The position numbers and the translations under genes are program-made. Below the pieces are notes generated by a model. It was given only the letters and a program-made list of their open reading frames with translations. It ran no database searches and was not told the origin of the DNA. Below, in pieces: positions 24,092-34,203 of a DNA stretch of 64,000 bases; the stretch's first letter is position 1; each line of letters begins with the position of its first letter. The stretch is from Streptomyces inusitatus (GTDB lineage Bacteria; Actinomycetota; Actinomycetes; Streptomycetales; Streptomycetaceae): NCBI RefSeq assembly GCF_014651115.1, contig NZ_BMWG01000001.1, forward strand, positions 1-64,000, read 5' to 3'.

Positions 24092-25570
24092 ATGGCTGCC
24101 CGTACGAAATCCGCGAAGGACCGGCCGTCCTACCGCTGCACCGAGTGCGGGTGGACGACCGCGAAGTGGCTCGGCCGCTGCCCCGAGTGCCAGGCCTGGG
24201 GCACGGTCGAGGAGTACGGCGCGCCCGCCGTGCGGACGACGGCGGCGGGGCGGGTCTCCACCGCGGCGCTGCCGATCGGCCAGGTCGACGGGCGGCAGGC
24301 GACCGCCCGCTCCACGGGGGTGGACGAGCTGGACCGGGTGCTGGGCGGCGGTCTGGTGCCCGGGGCCGTGGTGCTGCTCGCGGGCGAGCCCGGGGTCGGC
24401 AAGTCGACCCTGCTGCTCGACGTCGCCGCCAAGGCCGCCGACGAGGCCCATCCCACGCTGTATGTGACGGGCGAGGAGTCCGCGAGCCAGGTGCGGCTGC
24501 GCGCCGACCGCATCGGCGCGCTCCACGACCATCTCTATCTCGCCGCCGAGACCGATCTCTCCGCCGTCCTCGGCCATCTGGACGCGGTCAAGCCGTCCCT
24601 GCTGATCCTGGACTCGGTGCAGACGGTGGCCTCGCCGGAGATCGACGGCGCGCCGGGCGGCATGGCCCAGGTCCGGGAGGTGGCCGGGGCGCTGATCCGC
24701 GCCTCCAAGGAGCGCGGGATGTCCACGCTGCTGGTCGGCCATGTCACCAAGGACGGCACGATCGCCGGGCCCCGGCTGCTGGAGCATCTCGTCGATGTCG
24801 TGCTGCACTTCGAGGGAGACCGGCACGCCCGGCTCCGGCTGGTCCGGGGCATCAAGAACCGCTACGGGGCGACCGACGAGGTCGGCTGCTTCGAGCTGAC
24901 GGACGAGGGGATCAATGGGCTCGCCGATCCCTCGGGGCTCTTCCTCACCCGCCGGGCCGCGCCGGTGCCCGGCACCTGTCTGACAGTCACTCTGGAGGGC
25001 AAGCGCCCGCTGGTGGCCGAGGTGCAGGCGCTCACCGTGGACTCGCAGATCCCCTCGCCCCGGCGGACCACCTCGGGTCTGGAGACCTCCCGGGTGTCGA
25101 TGATGCTCGCCGTGCTGGAGCAGCGCGGCCGGATCACGGCCCTGGGCAAGCGCGACATCTACAGCGCCACGGTCGGCGGGGTGAAGCTCTCGGAGCCCGC
25201 CGCCGATCTGGCGATCGCGCTGGCGCTGGCGTCGGCGGCGAGCGACTCCCCGCTGCCGAAGAATCTCGTCGCGATCGGCGAGGTCGGCCTCGCGGGCGAG
25301 GTCAGACGGGTCACCGGAGTTCAGCGCCGGCTGGCCGAGGCGCACCGGCTCGGCTTCACCCACGCGCTCGTTCCCAGCGATCCCGGCCGGATCCCCGCCG
25401 GGATGAAGGTGACGGAGGTGGCCGATGTGGGAGAAGCCCTCAGAGTGCTGCCGCGCGGCCGGAAGCAGGCCTCGGAGGAGCCCTCGGCGAGGGCCTCGCG
25501 CGGGGGCTCCTCCGGGGCCTCGCGGGAAGAGCGCGCGGACGCCCCCCGGGGCGGCGACACTCGCCGGTAG
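24092..25570 (+). CDS. radA: DNA repair protein RadA (Sms)
   Basis: This 492-aa hexameric branch-migration helicase acts in recombinational repair. It has a four-cysteine zinc finger (Cys16, 19, 30, 33), Walker [10 protein letters not shown] with Lys104, the RadA-specific KNRYG motif and a Lon-protease-like C-terminal domain. The start is placed at ATG 24092, immediately before the zinc finger. It is followed after 44 nt by disA. In Bacillus RadA binds and restrains DisA, so the pairing is meaningful. Confidence 0.95.
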   Translation: MAARTKSAKDRPSYRCTECGWTTAKWLGRCPECQAWGTVEEYGAPAVRTTAAGRVSTAALPIGQVDGRQATARSTGVDELDRVLGGGLVPGAVVLLAGEPGVGKSTLLLDVAAKAADEAHPTLYVTGEESASQVRLRADRIGALHDHLYLAAETDLSAVLGHLDAVKPSLLILDSVQTVASPEIDGAPGGMAQVREVAGALIRASKERGMSTLLVGHVTKDGTIAGPRLLEHLVDVVLHFEGDRHARLRLVRGIKNRYGATDEVGCFELTDEGINGLADPSGLFLTRRAAPVPGTCLTVTLEGKRPLVAEVQALTVDSQIPSPRRTTSGLETSRVSMMLAVLEQRGRITALGKRDIYSATVGGVKLSEPAADLAIALALASAASDSPLPKNLVAIGEVGLAGEVRRVTGVQRRLAEAHRLGFTHALVPSDPGRIPAGMKVTEVADVGEALRVLPRGRKQASEEPSARASRGGSSGASREERADAPRGGDTRR

Positions 25571-25614
25571 ACTTTGCCCTGGTCTCGCCCATCCGTACGA
25601 GCCGGAGGAGTGCA

Positions 25615-26739
25615 GTGGCAGCCAACGACCGGGCATCATCGCCCGGAAAGTCCGGCGCGGGCTCCGGCAACGAAGCACTGATCCGCGCCGCCCTGAGCGC
25701 TGTCGCCCCCGGCACGGCGCTCCGTGACGGCCTGGAGCGCATCCTCCGGGGCAACACCGGCGGTCTGATCGTCCTCGGCATGGACAAGATGGTCGAGTCG
25801 ATGTGCACGGGCGGCTTTGTGCTGGATGTGGAGTTCGCCGCCACCCGGCTGCGTGAGCTGTGCAAGCTGGACGGCGCGCTCATCCTCGACAAGGACGCCA
25901 CGAAGATCCACCGCGCGGGTGTGCAGCTGGTGCCGGACGCCTCGATCCCCACGGACGAGACCGGCACCCGGCACCGCACGGCGGACCGGGTCTCGCGGCA
26001 GTGCGGTTTCCCGGTGATCTCCGTGTCCCAGTCGATGCGGCTGATCGCGCTGTACGTGGACGGGGAGCGCAGGGTCCTGGAGGAGTCGGCGGCGATCCTC
26101 TCCCGCGCCAATCAGGCGCTGGCCACCCTGGAGCGGTACAAGCTCCGGCTGGACGAGGTCGCGGGCACGCTCTCGGCGCTGGAGATCGAGGATCTGGTCA
26201 CGGTCCGGGACGTCACCGCGGTCGCCCAGCGGCTGGAGATGGTGCGCCGGATCGCCACCGAGATCGCCGAGTACGTGGTGGAGTTGGGCACCGACGGACG
26301 GCTGCTCTCCCTCCAGCTCGACGAGCTGATCGCGGGCGTGGAGCCGGAGCGGGAGCTCGTCGTGCGCGACTATGTGCCGGAGCCGACCGCCAAGCGGTCC
26401 CGCACGGTCGACGAGGCGCTCCACGAGCTGGACGCGCTCACCCACACCGAGCTGCTGGAACTTCCCATAGTGGCCCGCGCCCTGGGCTACAGCGGCTCCC
26501 CCGAGACGCTGGATTCCGCGGTCTCGCCGCGCGGTTACCGGCTGCTGGCGAAGGTGCCCCGGCTGCCGGGCGCGATCATCGAGCGGCTGGTGGAGCACTT
26601 CGGCGGTCTGCAGAAGCTGCTCGCGGCCAGTGTGGACGATCTCCAGACCGTCGACGGCGTGGGCGAGGCCCGGGCCAGGAGCGTACGGGAGGGGCTGTCC
26701 CGCCTCGCCGAGTCGTCCATCCTCGAACGGTACGTATAA
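25615..26739 (+). CDS. disA: DNA integrity scanning protein, diadenylate cyclase DisA
   Basis: This 374-aa enzyme makes cyclic di-AMP from two ATP and monitors DNA branches. The DAC domain has Asp86-Gly-Ala and Arg119-His-Arg (GTRHRTA). A helical linker and a C-terminal RuvA-like helix-hairpin-helix domain ([19 protein letters not shown]) follow. GTG 25615 has GGAGGAG upstream. It is co-oriented with radA and probably co-transcribed. It is the only DAC-domain protein in this window. A terminator hairpin follows. Confidence 0.96.
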   Translation: MAANDRASSPGKSGAGSGNEALIRAALSAVAPGTALRDGLERILRGNTGGLIVLGMDKMVESMCTGGFVLDVEFAATRLRELCKLDGALILDKDATKIHRAGVQLVPDASIPTDETGTRHRTADRVSRQCGFPVISVSQSMRLIALYVDGERRVLEESAAILSRANQALATLERYKLRLDEVAGTLSALEIEDLVTVRDVTAVAQRLEMVRRIATEIAEYVVELGTDGRLLSLQLDELIAGVEPERELVVRDYVPEPTAKRSRTVDEALHELDALTHTELLELPIVARALGYSGSPETLDSAVSPRGYRLLAKVPRLPGAIIERLVEHFGGLQKLLAASVDDLQTVDGVGEARARSVREGLSRLAESSILERYV

Positions 26740-26754
26740 ACGCCACGCATGAGA

Positions 26755-26790
26755 GAGACCGGCCGTTCCCCTCGGGGAGCGGCCGGTCTC
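26755..26790. terminator. Terminator between disA and the Gly/Ser-rich protein gene
   Basis: GAGACCGGCCG (26755-26765) pairs with CGGCCGGTCTC (26780-26790), with further partial pairing inside. The genes on either side are convergent. Confidence 0.75.
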
Positions 26791-26807
26791 GTCGTTCTGA
26801 CGCTTCC

Positions 26808-27671
26808 TCAGTCCTTCTTCAGCACGAAGGAACGCTGGGTCATCGACTCGCCGGGGAAGCGCAGTTCCACCAGATAGGTGCCAGCCTCGACCGGTCCGGC
26901 GGGCGGGGTCGCGCAGCGGGGCTCGCTCTCCCGGCGGTCCCACTCGACGGTGTGGGTGATCGTGGCGCCGGCCGGGACCCTCAGCAGCAGGCTGCCCGCG
27001 GGCTTGGGGCAGTCCTTGGACGACCACACCTCGTCGGCGCTGTTGTCCCTGATGGTGAGCACGGCCGCGGCGGGTCCGAAGTCCGCCTTGCAGTCGGTGG
27101 CCGAGGTGTTGGCGGCGCTCAGCCGGAACAAGGGCTTCTCGCCGGGCGCGTAGTCGTTGCGGGTGGTGAGCGCCAATCGCAGCGAGCCGGAGGGGCAGTC
27201 GGGCAGCGGGGAGCCCGCCCGGACCCGCTCGCCGGCCGGACCGCCGGAGCCGGGACCACCGCCGGAGTCCCCGGAGCCGGAGCCGGAATCTGACCCGGAG
27301 CCAGAACTGGAACCGGAGCTGCCTGTACCGCCGCCCGAGGACGACCCCGTACCGCCGTCGGCCCCGCCGGAACCCGAGCCAGAGCCGGACCCCGAACCGG
27401 ACCCCGAACCCGAACCGGCGTTCGTACCGCCCGAGTCCTCGCGTCCGCCGGGCTGCGCGCTGATCGCCGGACCGGACCGCGAGGGCCCCGGTGTGATGGT
27501 CGAAGGTGCTTTGGTGGACCCGCCGTTGGCATGGTCGTCACCGCCTCCGCCCCCGTCGCCCGAGGTCACCGCCCACACGGCCAGCGCCAGGAGCAGCGCG
27601 GCCAGTGTCAGCGCGACGGCTCTCCGCCGCCAGTAGATGGAGGAGGGGAGCGGCCCGATCGGATTGCGCAT
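26808..27671 (-). CDS. Membrane-anchored protein with Gly-Ser repeat linker
   Basis: This 287-aa protein has a membrane helix near residues 20-37 (VALTLAALLLALAVWAV), a very long Gly/Ser repeat linker (about residues 85-145) and an external C-terminal beta-sandwich-like domain (about 155-287) with four Cys. That domain resembles the domain of intracellular proteinase inhibitor-like/DUF4232-type external modules, but I cannot assign a family. ATG 27671 is preferred over an in-frame GTG 9 nt earlier. The repetitive linker DNA is prone to length change. Confidence 0.65.
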   Translation of the reverse strand: MRNPIGPLPSSIYWRRRAVALTLAALLLALAVWAVTSGDGGGGGDDHANGGSTKAPSTITPGPSRSGPAISAQPGGREDSGGTNAGSGSGSGSGSGSGSGSGGADGGTGSSSGGGTGSSGSSSGSGSDSGSGSGDSGGGPGSGGPAGERVRAGSPLPDCPSGSLRLALTTRNDYAPGEKPLFRLSAANTSATDCKADFGPAAAVLTIRDNSADEVWSSKDCPKPAGSLLLRVPAGATITHTVEWDRRESEPRCATPPAGPVEAGTYLVELRFPGESMTQRSFVLKKD

Positions 27672-27864
27672 AGATCCCACGGATCAAACTCTACGAGAGA
27701 ACCCGGCCAACTCCCGTCCTCCCCGCCGCAGAGTTCCCAAGTTCTGCCGATCATCATCATGGGACTGGGCCGAATGGAACCGATCGCCGCCGGATTCCAT
27801 CAGGGCGGGCCCCCGCCCAACGCGCTGGTCAGCCGCCTCCGGGCAGCGGGTACGGTCGCACGTC

Positions 27865-28476
27865 ATGGACAGCACCATCACCCGCGGGCTCTACCGCGAC
27901 ATCACCGAATACGCCGCCACCACCCCCTACTGGGTCCATAAACTGGCCGAGTTCTGGACCGAGGCCGGACTCCTCCTCTTCGGAGTCCTCTTCGTGGTCA
28001 TGTGGTGGCGGGCGCGCGGCGGCACCACCACCGAGATAGCCGTGGCGGTGCTCGCCCCGATCGCGACCGCGATCGGCTATGTCGTCAGCGAGTCCCTCAA
28101 GACCGTGTTCGACGAGGAACGCCCCTGCCGCACGGTCACCGAGGCGGTGGGATCCCTGGCGACCTGCCCGCCCGTCGGCGACTGGTCCTTCCCCAGCAAC
28201 CATTCCGCGATCGCGGGCGCGGCGGCGGTGGCCCTGCTGCTCGTCCGGCCGAAGCTGGCGTGGCTGACCGTGCCGATGGCGCTGCTGATGGCGTTCTCCC
28301 GGGTCTTCGTCGGAGTGCACTACCCGCACGATGTGATCGTCGGCCTGGTGCTCGGCGGCGTGGTCGCCGCGATCGCCATGGCGGCGCTGCGCCGCCCGGC
28401 GACGTCCCTGCTCGGCTCGATGCGCACCAGCCGGAACGGCCTGGTGACCTGGTTCGCCGGGCCCGGGCGCGGCTGA
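27865..28476 (+). CDS. PAP2-family membrane phosphatase
   Basis: This 203-aa integral membrane phosphatase shows all three active-site motifs: KTVFDEERP (Lys79-Pro87), PSNHS (110-114, a PSGH variant with Asn) and SRVFVGVHYPHD (145-156). About five membrane helices are visible. Members dephosphorylate lipid phosphates such as undecaprenyl pyrophosphate or phosphatidic acid; substrate undetermined here. ATG 27865 is chosen because upstream sequence is not hydrophobic or conserved. Confidence 0.9.
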   Translation: MDSTITRGLYRDITEYAATTPYWVHKLAEFWTEAGLLLFGVLFVVMWWRARGGTTTEIAVAVLAPIATAIGYVVSESLKTVFDEERPCRTVTEAVGSLATCPPVGDWSFPSNHSAIAGAAAVALLLVRPKLAWLTVPMALLMAFSRVFVGVHYPHDVIVGLVLGGVVAAIAMAALRRPATSLLGSMRTSRNGLVTWFAGPGRG

Positions 28477-28590
28477 CCGCCGTACGCCCGCCCGGCGGGG
28501 CCCGCCCTGCCCCGGAAGGAGGGCCGACGGCCCCGCGCCCGGAGCGGGTGCGCGCTCTGGTGCCCGTGGCATGTCAGGATCGTCAGTGCC

Positions 28591-29496
28591 ATGACTGAGA
28601 CCAGCACAGACTTCGCACCCGCCGACGCCGCGTCCCTGCACTCCCCCGTCATCGCCTGGTTCGACGAACACGCCCGCGATCTGCCCTGGCGACGCCCGGA
28701 GGCGGGCGCGTGGGGGGTGATGGTCAGCGAGTTCATGTTGCAGCAGACCCCGGTCTCCCGGGTGCTCCCGGTGTACGAACAGTGGCTGGCCCGCTGGCCC
28801 CGGCCCGCCGATCTGGCGGCCGAGGCCTCCGGCGAGGCCGTCCGCGCCTGGGGCCGGCTCGGCTATCCGCGCCGCGCGCTGCGCCTGCACGGGGCCGCGC
28901 AGGCGATAACGGAGCGGCACGGCGGCGATGTGCCCAGCGACCACGCCCAGCTGCTGGCGCTGCCCGGGATCGGCGAGTACACGGCGGCGGCCGTCGCCTC
29001 CTTCGCGTACGGACAGCGGCACGCCGTCCTGGACACCAATGTGCGCCGGGTGCTCGCCCGCGCCGCGAGCGGCATCCAGTACCCGCCGACCGCGACCACG
29101 GCCGCCGAGCGCAAGCTCGCCCGGGCGCTGCTCCCCGACGACGAGGAGACCGCGGCCCGCTGGGCGGCGGCCTCGATGGAGCTGGGCGCGCTGGTGTGCA
29201 CCGCCCGGAACGAGGCGTGCGCGCGCTGCCCGATCGCCGCCCAGTGCGCCTGGCGGCTGTCCGGGAAGCCCGCCCACACCGGCCCCGCCCGGCGCGGCCA
29301 GACCTACGCGGGCACCGACCGCCAGGTGCGCGGCAAGCTGCTGGCCGTGCTGCGGGAGGCCCACGCCCCGGTGGGGCAGTCGGCGCTGGACGCGGTCTGG
29401 CACGAGCCGGTGCAGCGCGCCAGGGCGCTGGACGGGCTGGTCGCGGACGGTCTGGTGGAGCCGCTCGCCGAGGGCATGTACCGGCTTCCCGGCTGA
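28591..29496 (+). CDS. mutY: A/G-specific adenine DNA glycosylase
   Basis: This 301-aa base-excision repair enzyme removes adenine mispaired with 8-oxoguanine. The helix-hairpin-helix (LPGIGEYTAAAVASFAYG), catalytic Asp148, Glu47 in SEFMLQQTPV and the 4Fe-4S loop Cys203-x6-Cys210-x2-Cys213-x5-Cys219 are all present. It is shorter than E. coli MutY at the C-terminus, as in other actinobacteria. Located between the PAP2 gene and sigE on the same strand. Confidence 0.94.
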   Translation: MTETSTDFAPADAASLHSPVIAWFDEHARDLPWRRPEAGAWGVMVSEFMLQQTPVSRVLPVYEQWLARWPRPADLAAEASGEAVRAWGRLGYPRRALRLHGAAQAITERHGGDVPSDHAQLLALPGIGEYTAAAVASFAYGQRHAVLDTNVRRVLARAASGIQYPPTATTAAERKLARALLPDDEETAARWAAASMELGALVCTARNEACARCPIAAQCAWRLSGKPAHTGPARRGQTYAGTDRQVRGKLLAVLREAHAPVGQSALDAVWHEPVQRARALDGLVADGLVEPLAEGMYRLPG

Positions 29497-29700
29497 GCGG
29501 GATCCGCCCGTTCCCCGGGAGTTCCGAGGAAGTTTCCCGGCGCTTTCCCCGGCGCGCGCCCCCCGAAACATTGGCTGTTACACAACCGATGGATGGCCGT
29601 GCGCCCTCCGACGGCTTCTCCGCGCAGCGCCGTGACAACCGCTCCGTAGCTTCTGAGGTAACGGAACGCGGTGCAGTTCACGGGGACGGAGGCGGTTGGA

Positions 29701-30309
29701 ATGGCGCACGGCGAGGTGCTCGGTTTTGAAGAGTACGTACGCACCCGGCAGGAGGCTCTGCTGCGCAGCGCCCGGCGGCTCGTGCCCGACCCGATCGACG
29801 CCCAGGACCTGCTCCAGACCGCGCTGGCCCGCACCTACGGCCGCTGGGACGGCATCGCCGACAAGTCCCTCGCCGACGCCTATCTCCGCCGGGTGATGAT
29901 CAATACCCGTACGGAGTGGTGGCGGGCCCGCAAGCTTGAGGAGGTGCCCACCGAGCAGCTGCCCGACGCCTGTGTCGAGGACGGCACCGAGCAGCGCGCC
30001 GACCGCGCCCTGCTGATGGATGTGCTGAAGGTGCTCGCGCCCAAGCAGCGCAGTGTGGTGGTGCTGCGGCACTGGGAGCAGATGAGCACCGAGGAGACCG
30101 CTGCCGCGCTGGGCATGTCTGCGGGTACGGTGAAGAGCACGCTGCACCGGGCACTGGCCAGGCTGCGTCAGGAGCTGGAGAGCCGGGACCTGGACGCGCG
30201 GGCGCTGGAGCGCGACGAGATCGACGGACCGGACGGGATCGGCCGGATCCGCGGGGTGCGGGACGACCGTTGTGACGACGAGCGGGGGCAGGAGCGGTGC
30301 GCGGCCTGA
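29701..30309 (+). CDS. sigE: ECF sigma factor SigE, cell-envelope stress
   Basis: This 202-aa ECF sigma factor of the actinobacterial SigE/SigE-like group has sigma2 (FEEYVRTRQEALLRSARRLV, IDAQDLLQTALARTY) and sigma4 (VLAPKQRSVVVLRHWEQMSTEETAAALGMSAGTVKSTLHRAL). In Streptomyces SigE directs the response to cell-wall antibiotics and lysozyme and has no anti-sigma factor; its gene is switched on by CseB. ATG 29701 has GGAGGCGG upstream. The downstream cseA-cseB-cseC order confirms identity. Confidence 0.95.
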   Translation: MAHGEVLGFEEYVRTRQEALLRSARRLVPDPIDAQDLLQTALARTYGRWDGIADKSLADAYLRRVMINTRTEWWRARKLEEVPTEQLPDACVEDGTEQRADRALLMDVLKVLAPKQRSVVVLRHWEQMSTEETAAALGMSAGTVKSTLHRALARLRQELESRDLDARALERDEIDGPDGIGRIRGVRDDRCDDERGQERCAA

Positions 30310-31121
30310 AAGGCCCGGGAACCAGCCGTACGGGCGGCTTGAGGAAGATTCCGGGCACTGGGACTGGGACTGGGCCCGGGCCCAGTCCCGGTCCCGGACG
30401 CGCCGCCGACGGGCGGCGCGCGGCAGGACATCCGGGACACCCGGGAGGACACCCGGCAGGACATCCGCGAGGACTGACGGCGGGCGCCGCGGCGCTCGCC
30501 GCGCTCGCCGTCCTCGGGCTGTTCACCGTCGGCTGCTCGGCGAGCGGCAGCGGCGTACAGGACGAGGGCTCGGCGCACGCCCAGGCCGCCCCGAAGAGCA
30601 CCCCGGCGGCGAGTTCCCCGGGCGCGGCGGCGGACACCCCGGCGGGGAAGACCGCGCCCGTCGACCCGGTCGAGCTGATCAAGAACGACCCGGAGGTCGA
30701 CAAGCAGGTCAAGGCCGACCTCAAGCCCTGCGGCCGCAGCGCCTACCCGGTGGACGTCGCGTACGGGAACATCACCGGCGGGCAGTCGCCGGACGTGGTC
30801 GTGAATGTGATGACCTGTGCCGACGGGGTCGGACTCGGCACCTATGTCTACCGGGCGGCCGGCTCGGCGTACAAGAATGTCTTCAAGTCCGAGAAGACCG
30901 CCGTCTACGCCTCCATCGACCGGGGCGATCTGGTGGTGACCCAGCAGGTCTACAGCGAGCGGGACCCGGTGGCCTCGCCGTCGGCCGAGGTGGTGACGAC
31001 GTACCACTGGGCGAGCGGCCGGTTCAGCGAGCTGCACTGGGTGCGGAACGAATTCAGCAGGACGGTCGGGGAGGACGAACTGGTCGTCCCCGAGCCGACC
31101 TCCGTACCGAACGAGAACTGA
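30297..31121 (+). CDS. cseA: Lipoprotein CseA, negative modulator of the SigE system
   Basis: This 274-aa lipoprotein has a long Gly/Pro/Arg-rich N-terminal region before the lipobox (FTVGC, following the hydrophobic stretch AALAALAVLGL). Processing at that Cys would give a mature outer-face lipoprotein. In S. coelicolor CseA dampens sigE expression, probably by acting on CseC. The GTG 30297 start overlaps the end of sigE by 13 nt. A more internal start close to the signal sequence is possible, because the first 50 residues are low-complexity. Confidence 0.88.
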   Translation: MRGLKGPGTSRTGGLRKIPGTGTGTGPGPSPGPGRAADGRRAAGHPGHPGGHPAGHPRGLTAGAAALAALAVLGLFTVGCSASGSGVQDEGSAHAQAAPKSTPAASSPGAAADTPAGKTAPVDPVELIKNDPEVDKQVKADLKPCGRSAYPVDVAYGNITGGQSPDVVVNVMTCADGVGLGTYVYRAAGSAYKNVFKSEKTAVYASIDRGDLVVTQQVYSERDPVASPSAEVVTTYHWASGRFSELHWVRNEFSRTVGEDELVVPEPTSVPNEN

Positions 31122-31135
31122 GAGAGCGAAAACCG

Positions 31136-31831
31136 ATGGCCGACACCCATGTGCTGTTCGTGGAGGACGACGACGTCATCCGCGAGGCGACCCAGCTCGC
31201 GCTGGAACGGCACGGCTTCGTGGTGACCGCCATGCCCGACGGGCTGCTGGGCCTGGAGTCCTTCCGGGCGAACCGGCCCGACATCGCGCTGCTCGACGTG
31301 ATGGTGCCGGGGCTCGACGGGGTGAGCCTGTGCCGTCGTATCCGGGACGAGTCGACCGTACCGGTGATCATGCTGTCGGCGCGGGCCGACTCCATCGACG
31401 TGGTGCTCGGTCTGGAGGCGGGCGCGGACGACTATGTGACCAAGCCCTTCGACGGCGCGGTGCTGGTCGCCCGGATCCGCGCGGTGCTGCGGCGGTTCGG
31501 CCACGCGGGCGGCGGCGACCGGGCCGCCGCGGACCAGGGCCCGGGCGCGCTGCTGACCTTCGGCGATCTGGAGGTCGACACAGAGGGCATGGAGGTGCGC
31601 AGGGCCGGCGATCCGGTGGGGCTCACCCCCACGGAGATGCGGCTGCTGCTGGAGTTCTCCTCCTCGCCCGGCACCGTGCTCTCCCGCGACAAGCTGCTCG
31701 AACGGGTCTGGGACTACGGCTGGGGCGGTGACACGCGGGTGGTGGACGTCCATGTCCAGCGGCTGCGCACCAAGATCGGCCAGGACCGGATCGAGACGGT
31801 CCGGGGCTTTGGCTACAAGCTCAAGGCATGA
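31136..31831 (+). CDS. cseB: Response regulator CseB
   Basis: This 231-aa OmpR/PhoB-type regulator has phosphoacceptor Asp54 (LLDVMVPG), a conserved switch Lys in TKPF, and a winged-helix DNA-binding domain (LTPTEMRLLLEFSSSPGTVLSRDKLLERVW). It activates sigE in response to phosphorylation by CseC. It follows cseA by 14 nt, and its stop overlaps an out-of-frame ATG before cseC. Confidence 0.95.
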   Translation: MADTHVLFVEDDDVIREATQLALERHGFVVTAMPDGLLGLESFRANRPDIALLDVMVPGLDGVSLCRRIRDESTVPVIMLSARADSIDVVLGLEAGADDYVTKPFDGAVLVARIRAVLRRFGHAGGGDRAAADQGPGALLTFGDLEVDTEGMEVRRAGDPVGLTPTEMRLLLEFSSSPGTVLSRDKLLERVWDYGWGGDTRVVDVHVQRLRTKIGQDRIETVRGFGYKLKA

Positions 31832-31877
31832 GGCCCGGAAGGCGTATGAGGCCCACTGGACCGCGCGGGAGCGCGGT

Positions 31878-33215
31878 ATGAAGCGTCTGGTGCTGCGCAC
31901 CGGAGTCCGCTGGAAGATCAGCATCGCCATCGCGGCGGTCGGCGCGCTCATCGCGCTGACCCTGAGCCTGGTGGTGCACAACGCCGCCCAGGGCGCGCTG
32001 CTCGACAACGCGCGCGATGTGCAGCTCGAACGGGTGCGGACCGCCGAGCGCGGCTTCGAGGGCCCCAAGAGCAAGAATCAGGGCTTCAACGTCAAGGTCA
32101 ACGACCCCGACCTGCCCAAAGAGCTGCGGCGGCTGATGGACGAGAAGCGGCGCGGCAGCTATGTGGAGACCCGGGACGACGGGCCGCCGGAGATCTGGGC
32201 CGCCGTGCCGCGCGCCAATGGCGATGTGCTCTCGCTGCACGGCGAGTTTCCCGAGCGGAGCGCCGTCATCCTGCGGAATCTGGACCGGGCGCTGATCATC
32301 GGCTCGGTCTCGGTGGTCGCCGGAGGCTGCGCGCTGGGGGTGCTGATCGGCGGCCAGCTCTCACGCAGGCTGCGCAAGGCGGCCGCGGCGGCGGCCAATG
32401 TGGCCGAGGGCCATACGTCGGGGCGGGTACGGGACGCGATCGGCGGTGTCGTCCGCGACGAGACCGACGATCTGGCCCGCGCCATCGACGCGCTCACCGA
32501 CGCGCTGAACGCGCGCATCGAGGCCGAGCGCCGGGTCACCGCCGATATCGCGCACGAGCTGCGCACCCCGGTGACCGGGCTGCTCACGGCCGCCGAGCTG
32601 CTGCCGCCGGGCCGGCCGTCGGAGCTGGTGCGGGACCGGGCGCAGGCGATGCGGACGCTGGTGGAGGACGTACTGGAGGTGGCCCGGCTGGACAGCGCGT
32701 CGGAGCGGGCCGAGCTTCAGGAGATAGCCCTCGGCGAGTTCGTCACCCGGCGGATCGCGGCGCTCAACCCCGATGTGCCGGTGCAGGTGGTGCACGAGTC
32801 CTGGGTGAACACCGACCCCCGGCGGCTGGAGCGGATCCTGCTGAATCTGCTGACCAACGCCGCGAAGTACGGCAAGCCGCCGGTCGAGGTCACGGTCGAG
32901 GGCCGGGTGGTGCGGATCCGCGACCACGGCCCCGGCTTCCCGGACGCGCTGCTGCGGGAGGGTCCGAGCCGTTTCCGTACGGGGGCGAGCGACCGCGCGG
33001 GCACCGGGCACGGCCTGGGTCTGACGATCGCGGCGGGCCAGGCCCGGGTGCTGGGGGCGAGGCTCACCTTCCGCAACGCGGCTCCGAAGGGCGTTCCGGC
33101 CTCGGAGGCCACCGGGGGCGCGATCGCGGTGCTCTGGCTCCCCGAGCACGCCCCGACGGCGGGCGGCAGTTTTCCGCTGCCGCCGCCGTCGGCACGCGGG
33201 CGCGCCAAGGGCTGA
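31878..33215 (+). CDS. cseC: Sensor histidine kinase CseC
   Basis: This 445-aa sensor has two membrane helices (about 15-33 and 139-158) flanking an external domain, then a HAMP-like linker, the phosphoacceptor His226 (ADIAHELRTP) and a HATPase domain with NLLTNAAKYG, RDHGPGFPD and GTGHGLGLTIA. It detects cell-envelope damage and phosphorylates CseB. ATG 31878 has GGAG 7 nt upstream. It is the last gene of the sigE operon and is followed by a strong terminator. Confidence 0.95.
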   Translation: MKRLVLRTGVRWKISIAIAAVGALIALTLSLVVHNAAQGALLDNARDVQLERVRTAERGFEGPKSKNQGFNVKVNDPDLPKELRRLMDEKRRGSYVETRDDGPPEIWAAVPRANGDVLSLHGEFPERSAVILRNLDRALIIGSVSVVAGGCALGVLIGGQLSRRLRKAAAAAANVAEGHTSGRVRDAIGGVVRDETDDLARAIDALTDALNARIEAERRVTADIAHELRTPVTGLLTAAELLPPGRPSELVRDRAQAMRTLVEDVLEVARLDSASERAELQEIALGEFVTRRIAALNPDVPVQVVHESWVNTDPRRLERILLNLLTNAAKYGKPPVEVTVEGRVVRIRDHGPGFPDALLREGPSRFRTGASDRAGTGHGLGLTIAAGQARVLGARLTFRNAAPKGVPASEATGGAIAVLWLPEHAPTAGGSFPLPPPSARGRAKG

Positions 33216-33231
33216 GCCCGTGCGCGTATGT

Positions 33232-33272
33232 ACGACAGCGGCCCCCGGTGCGGGAAGCACCGGGGGCCGCTG
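33232..33272. terminator. Strong bidirectional terminator after cseC
   Basis: An 18-bp perfect stem (33232-33249 with 33255-33272) and a GGGAA loop separate the convergent cseC and M23 peptidase genes. Confidence 0.9.
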
Positions 33273-33316
33273 TCATCGCGCTGTGTCAGTACCGCGTCGG
33301 TACCGCGCGTGCGAGG

Positions 33317-33982
33317 TCAGATGGTGATGCCCTCGGAACGCAGGTGGGTGACGGGGTTGATCGCGCTGCCGTAGTTCGGGGTCGTACGGATCTCGAAGTG
33401 CAGGTGCGGGCCGCTGGAGTTTCCGGTGTTGCCGGAGAGGGCGATCTGCTGGCCGCCCTTGACCTGCTGGCCGATCTTCACGTCCACCCGCGAGAGGTGG
33501 GCGTACTGCGAGTAGGTGTCGTTGTCGTGCTTGACGACGACGGCGTTGCCGTACGCGGGACCGTCACCGGCGCCGTTCGGGCCGGCCTTCACGACGGTGC
33601 CGGGGCCGACGGACTTGACCGGGGTGCCGGTCGGGACGGCGAAGTCCTGGCCGGAGTGGTTGCTGGCCCACATGGCGCCGCCCTTGCCGTAGGTCGCGCT
33701 CACGACGTACTGGCTGACCGGCTTGGACCAGCCGGAGGCCGAGAGGGCCTTCGGGGCCGCGACGGGCTTGGCGGTGACTGCGGCGGCCTTGGCGGCCTGC
33801 GCCTTCGCCTGGGCGGCGACGGCGCTGGAGGTGCTCGCGGCGGCCGGCGCGGCCTGCACACCGGTCTCTGCGGCGAACGCGGCTCCTGCGCCGAGCACCG
33901 TCGACGCTCCCAGACCAGCAGCCAGGACGGCGGTACGGGTACGGAGGGCGGACAGGCGGGGACGACGAGAAGTGACACGCAT
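33317..33982 (-). CDS. Secreted M23-family peptidoglycan endopeptidase
   Basis: This 221-aa protein has a signal peptide (basic start MRVTSRRPRLSALRTR, hydrophobic core LAAGLGASTVLGAGAAFAA), an Ala-rich linker and a lysostaphin/LytM-type M23 domain: HSGQDFAVPTGTP (zinc ligands His and Asp), YAHLSRVDV and HLHFEIR. It cleaves peptide cross-bridges in the cell wall. It is placed beside the cell-envelope stress operon, which may be functional. ATG 33982 has GGAGG upstream. The long 5' region (33983-34468) contains palindromic repeats; I see no match to the c-di-AMP riboswitch. Confidence 0.9.
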   Translation of the reverse strand: MRVTSRRPRLSALRTRTAVLAAGLGASTVLGAGAAFAAETGVQAAPAAASTSSAVAAQAKAQAAKAAAVTAKPVAAPKALSASGWSKPVSQYVVSATYGKGGAMWASNHSGQDFAVPTGTPVKSVGPGTVVKAGPNGAGDGPAYGNAVVVKHDNDTYSQYAHLSRVDVKIGQQVKGGQQIALSGNTGNSSGPHLHFEIRTTPNYGSAINPVTHLRSEGITI

Positions 33983-34203
33983 ACGGGAAAGCCTCCGGGC
34001 GATAAGGGACCCGGCACGGGAAGTGCGCCGGGCTGCGTTGCTGCCATCCCTTGGTAACCGAAACCCCCACTTCACCTCAAACACCCCATCTACGACATTA
34101 GGTCGTAGCGGAAGCACCGGGAATCAGACTCTTGACACCCACTGGTCAAGATCGCCCGCAGGGGCTCCCGAGCGCTGGAGTCGATCTTCGAAAGGGGGTT
34201 TAT

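Noticed and set aside
26808..27671. Gly-Ser coding repeat as CRISPR or tandem non-coding array
   Set aside because: The repetition is explained by an in-frame Gly/Ser linker; units are short and irregular, with no spacers.
33983..34150. c-di-AMP (ydaO) riboswitch upstream of the M23 peptidase
   Set aside because: Such riboswitches precede some cell-wall hydrolase genes in actinobacteria, and disA is nearby. The region forms hairpins, but I could not find the conserved ydaO core segments.
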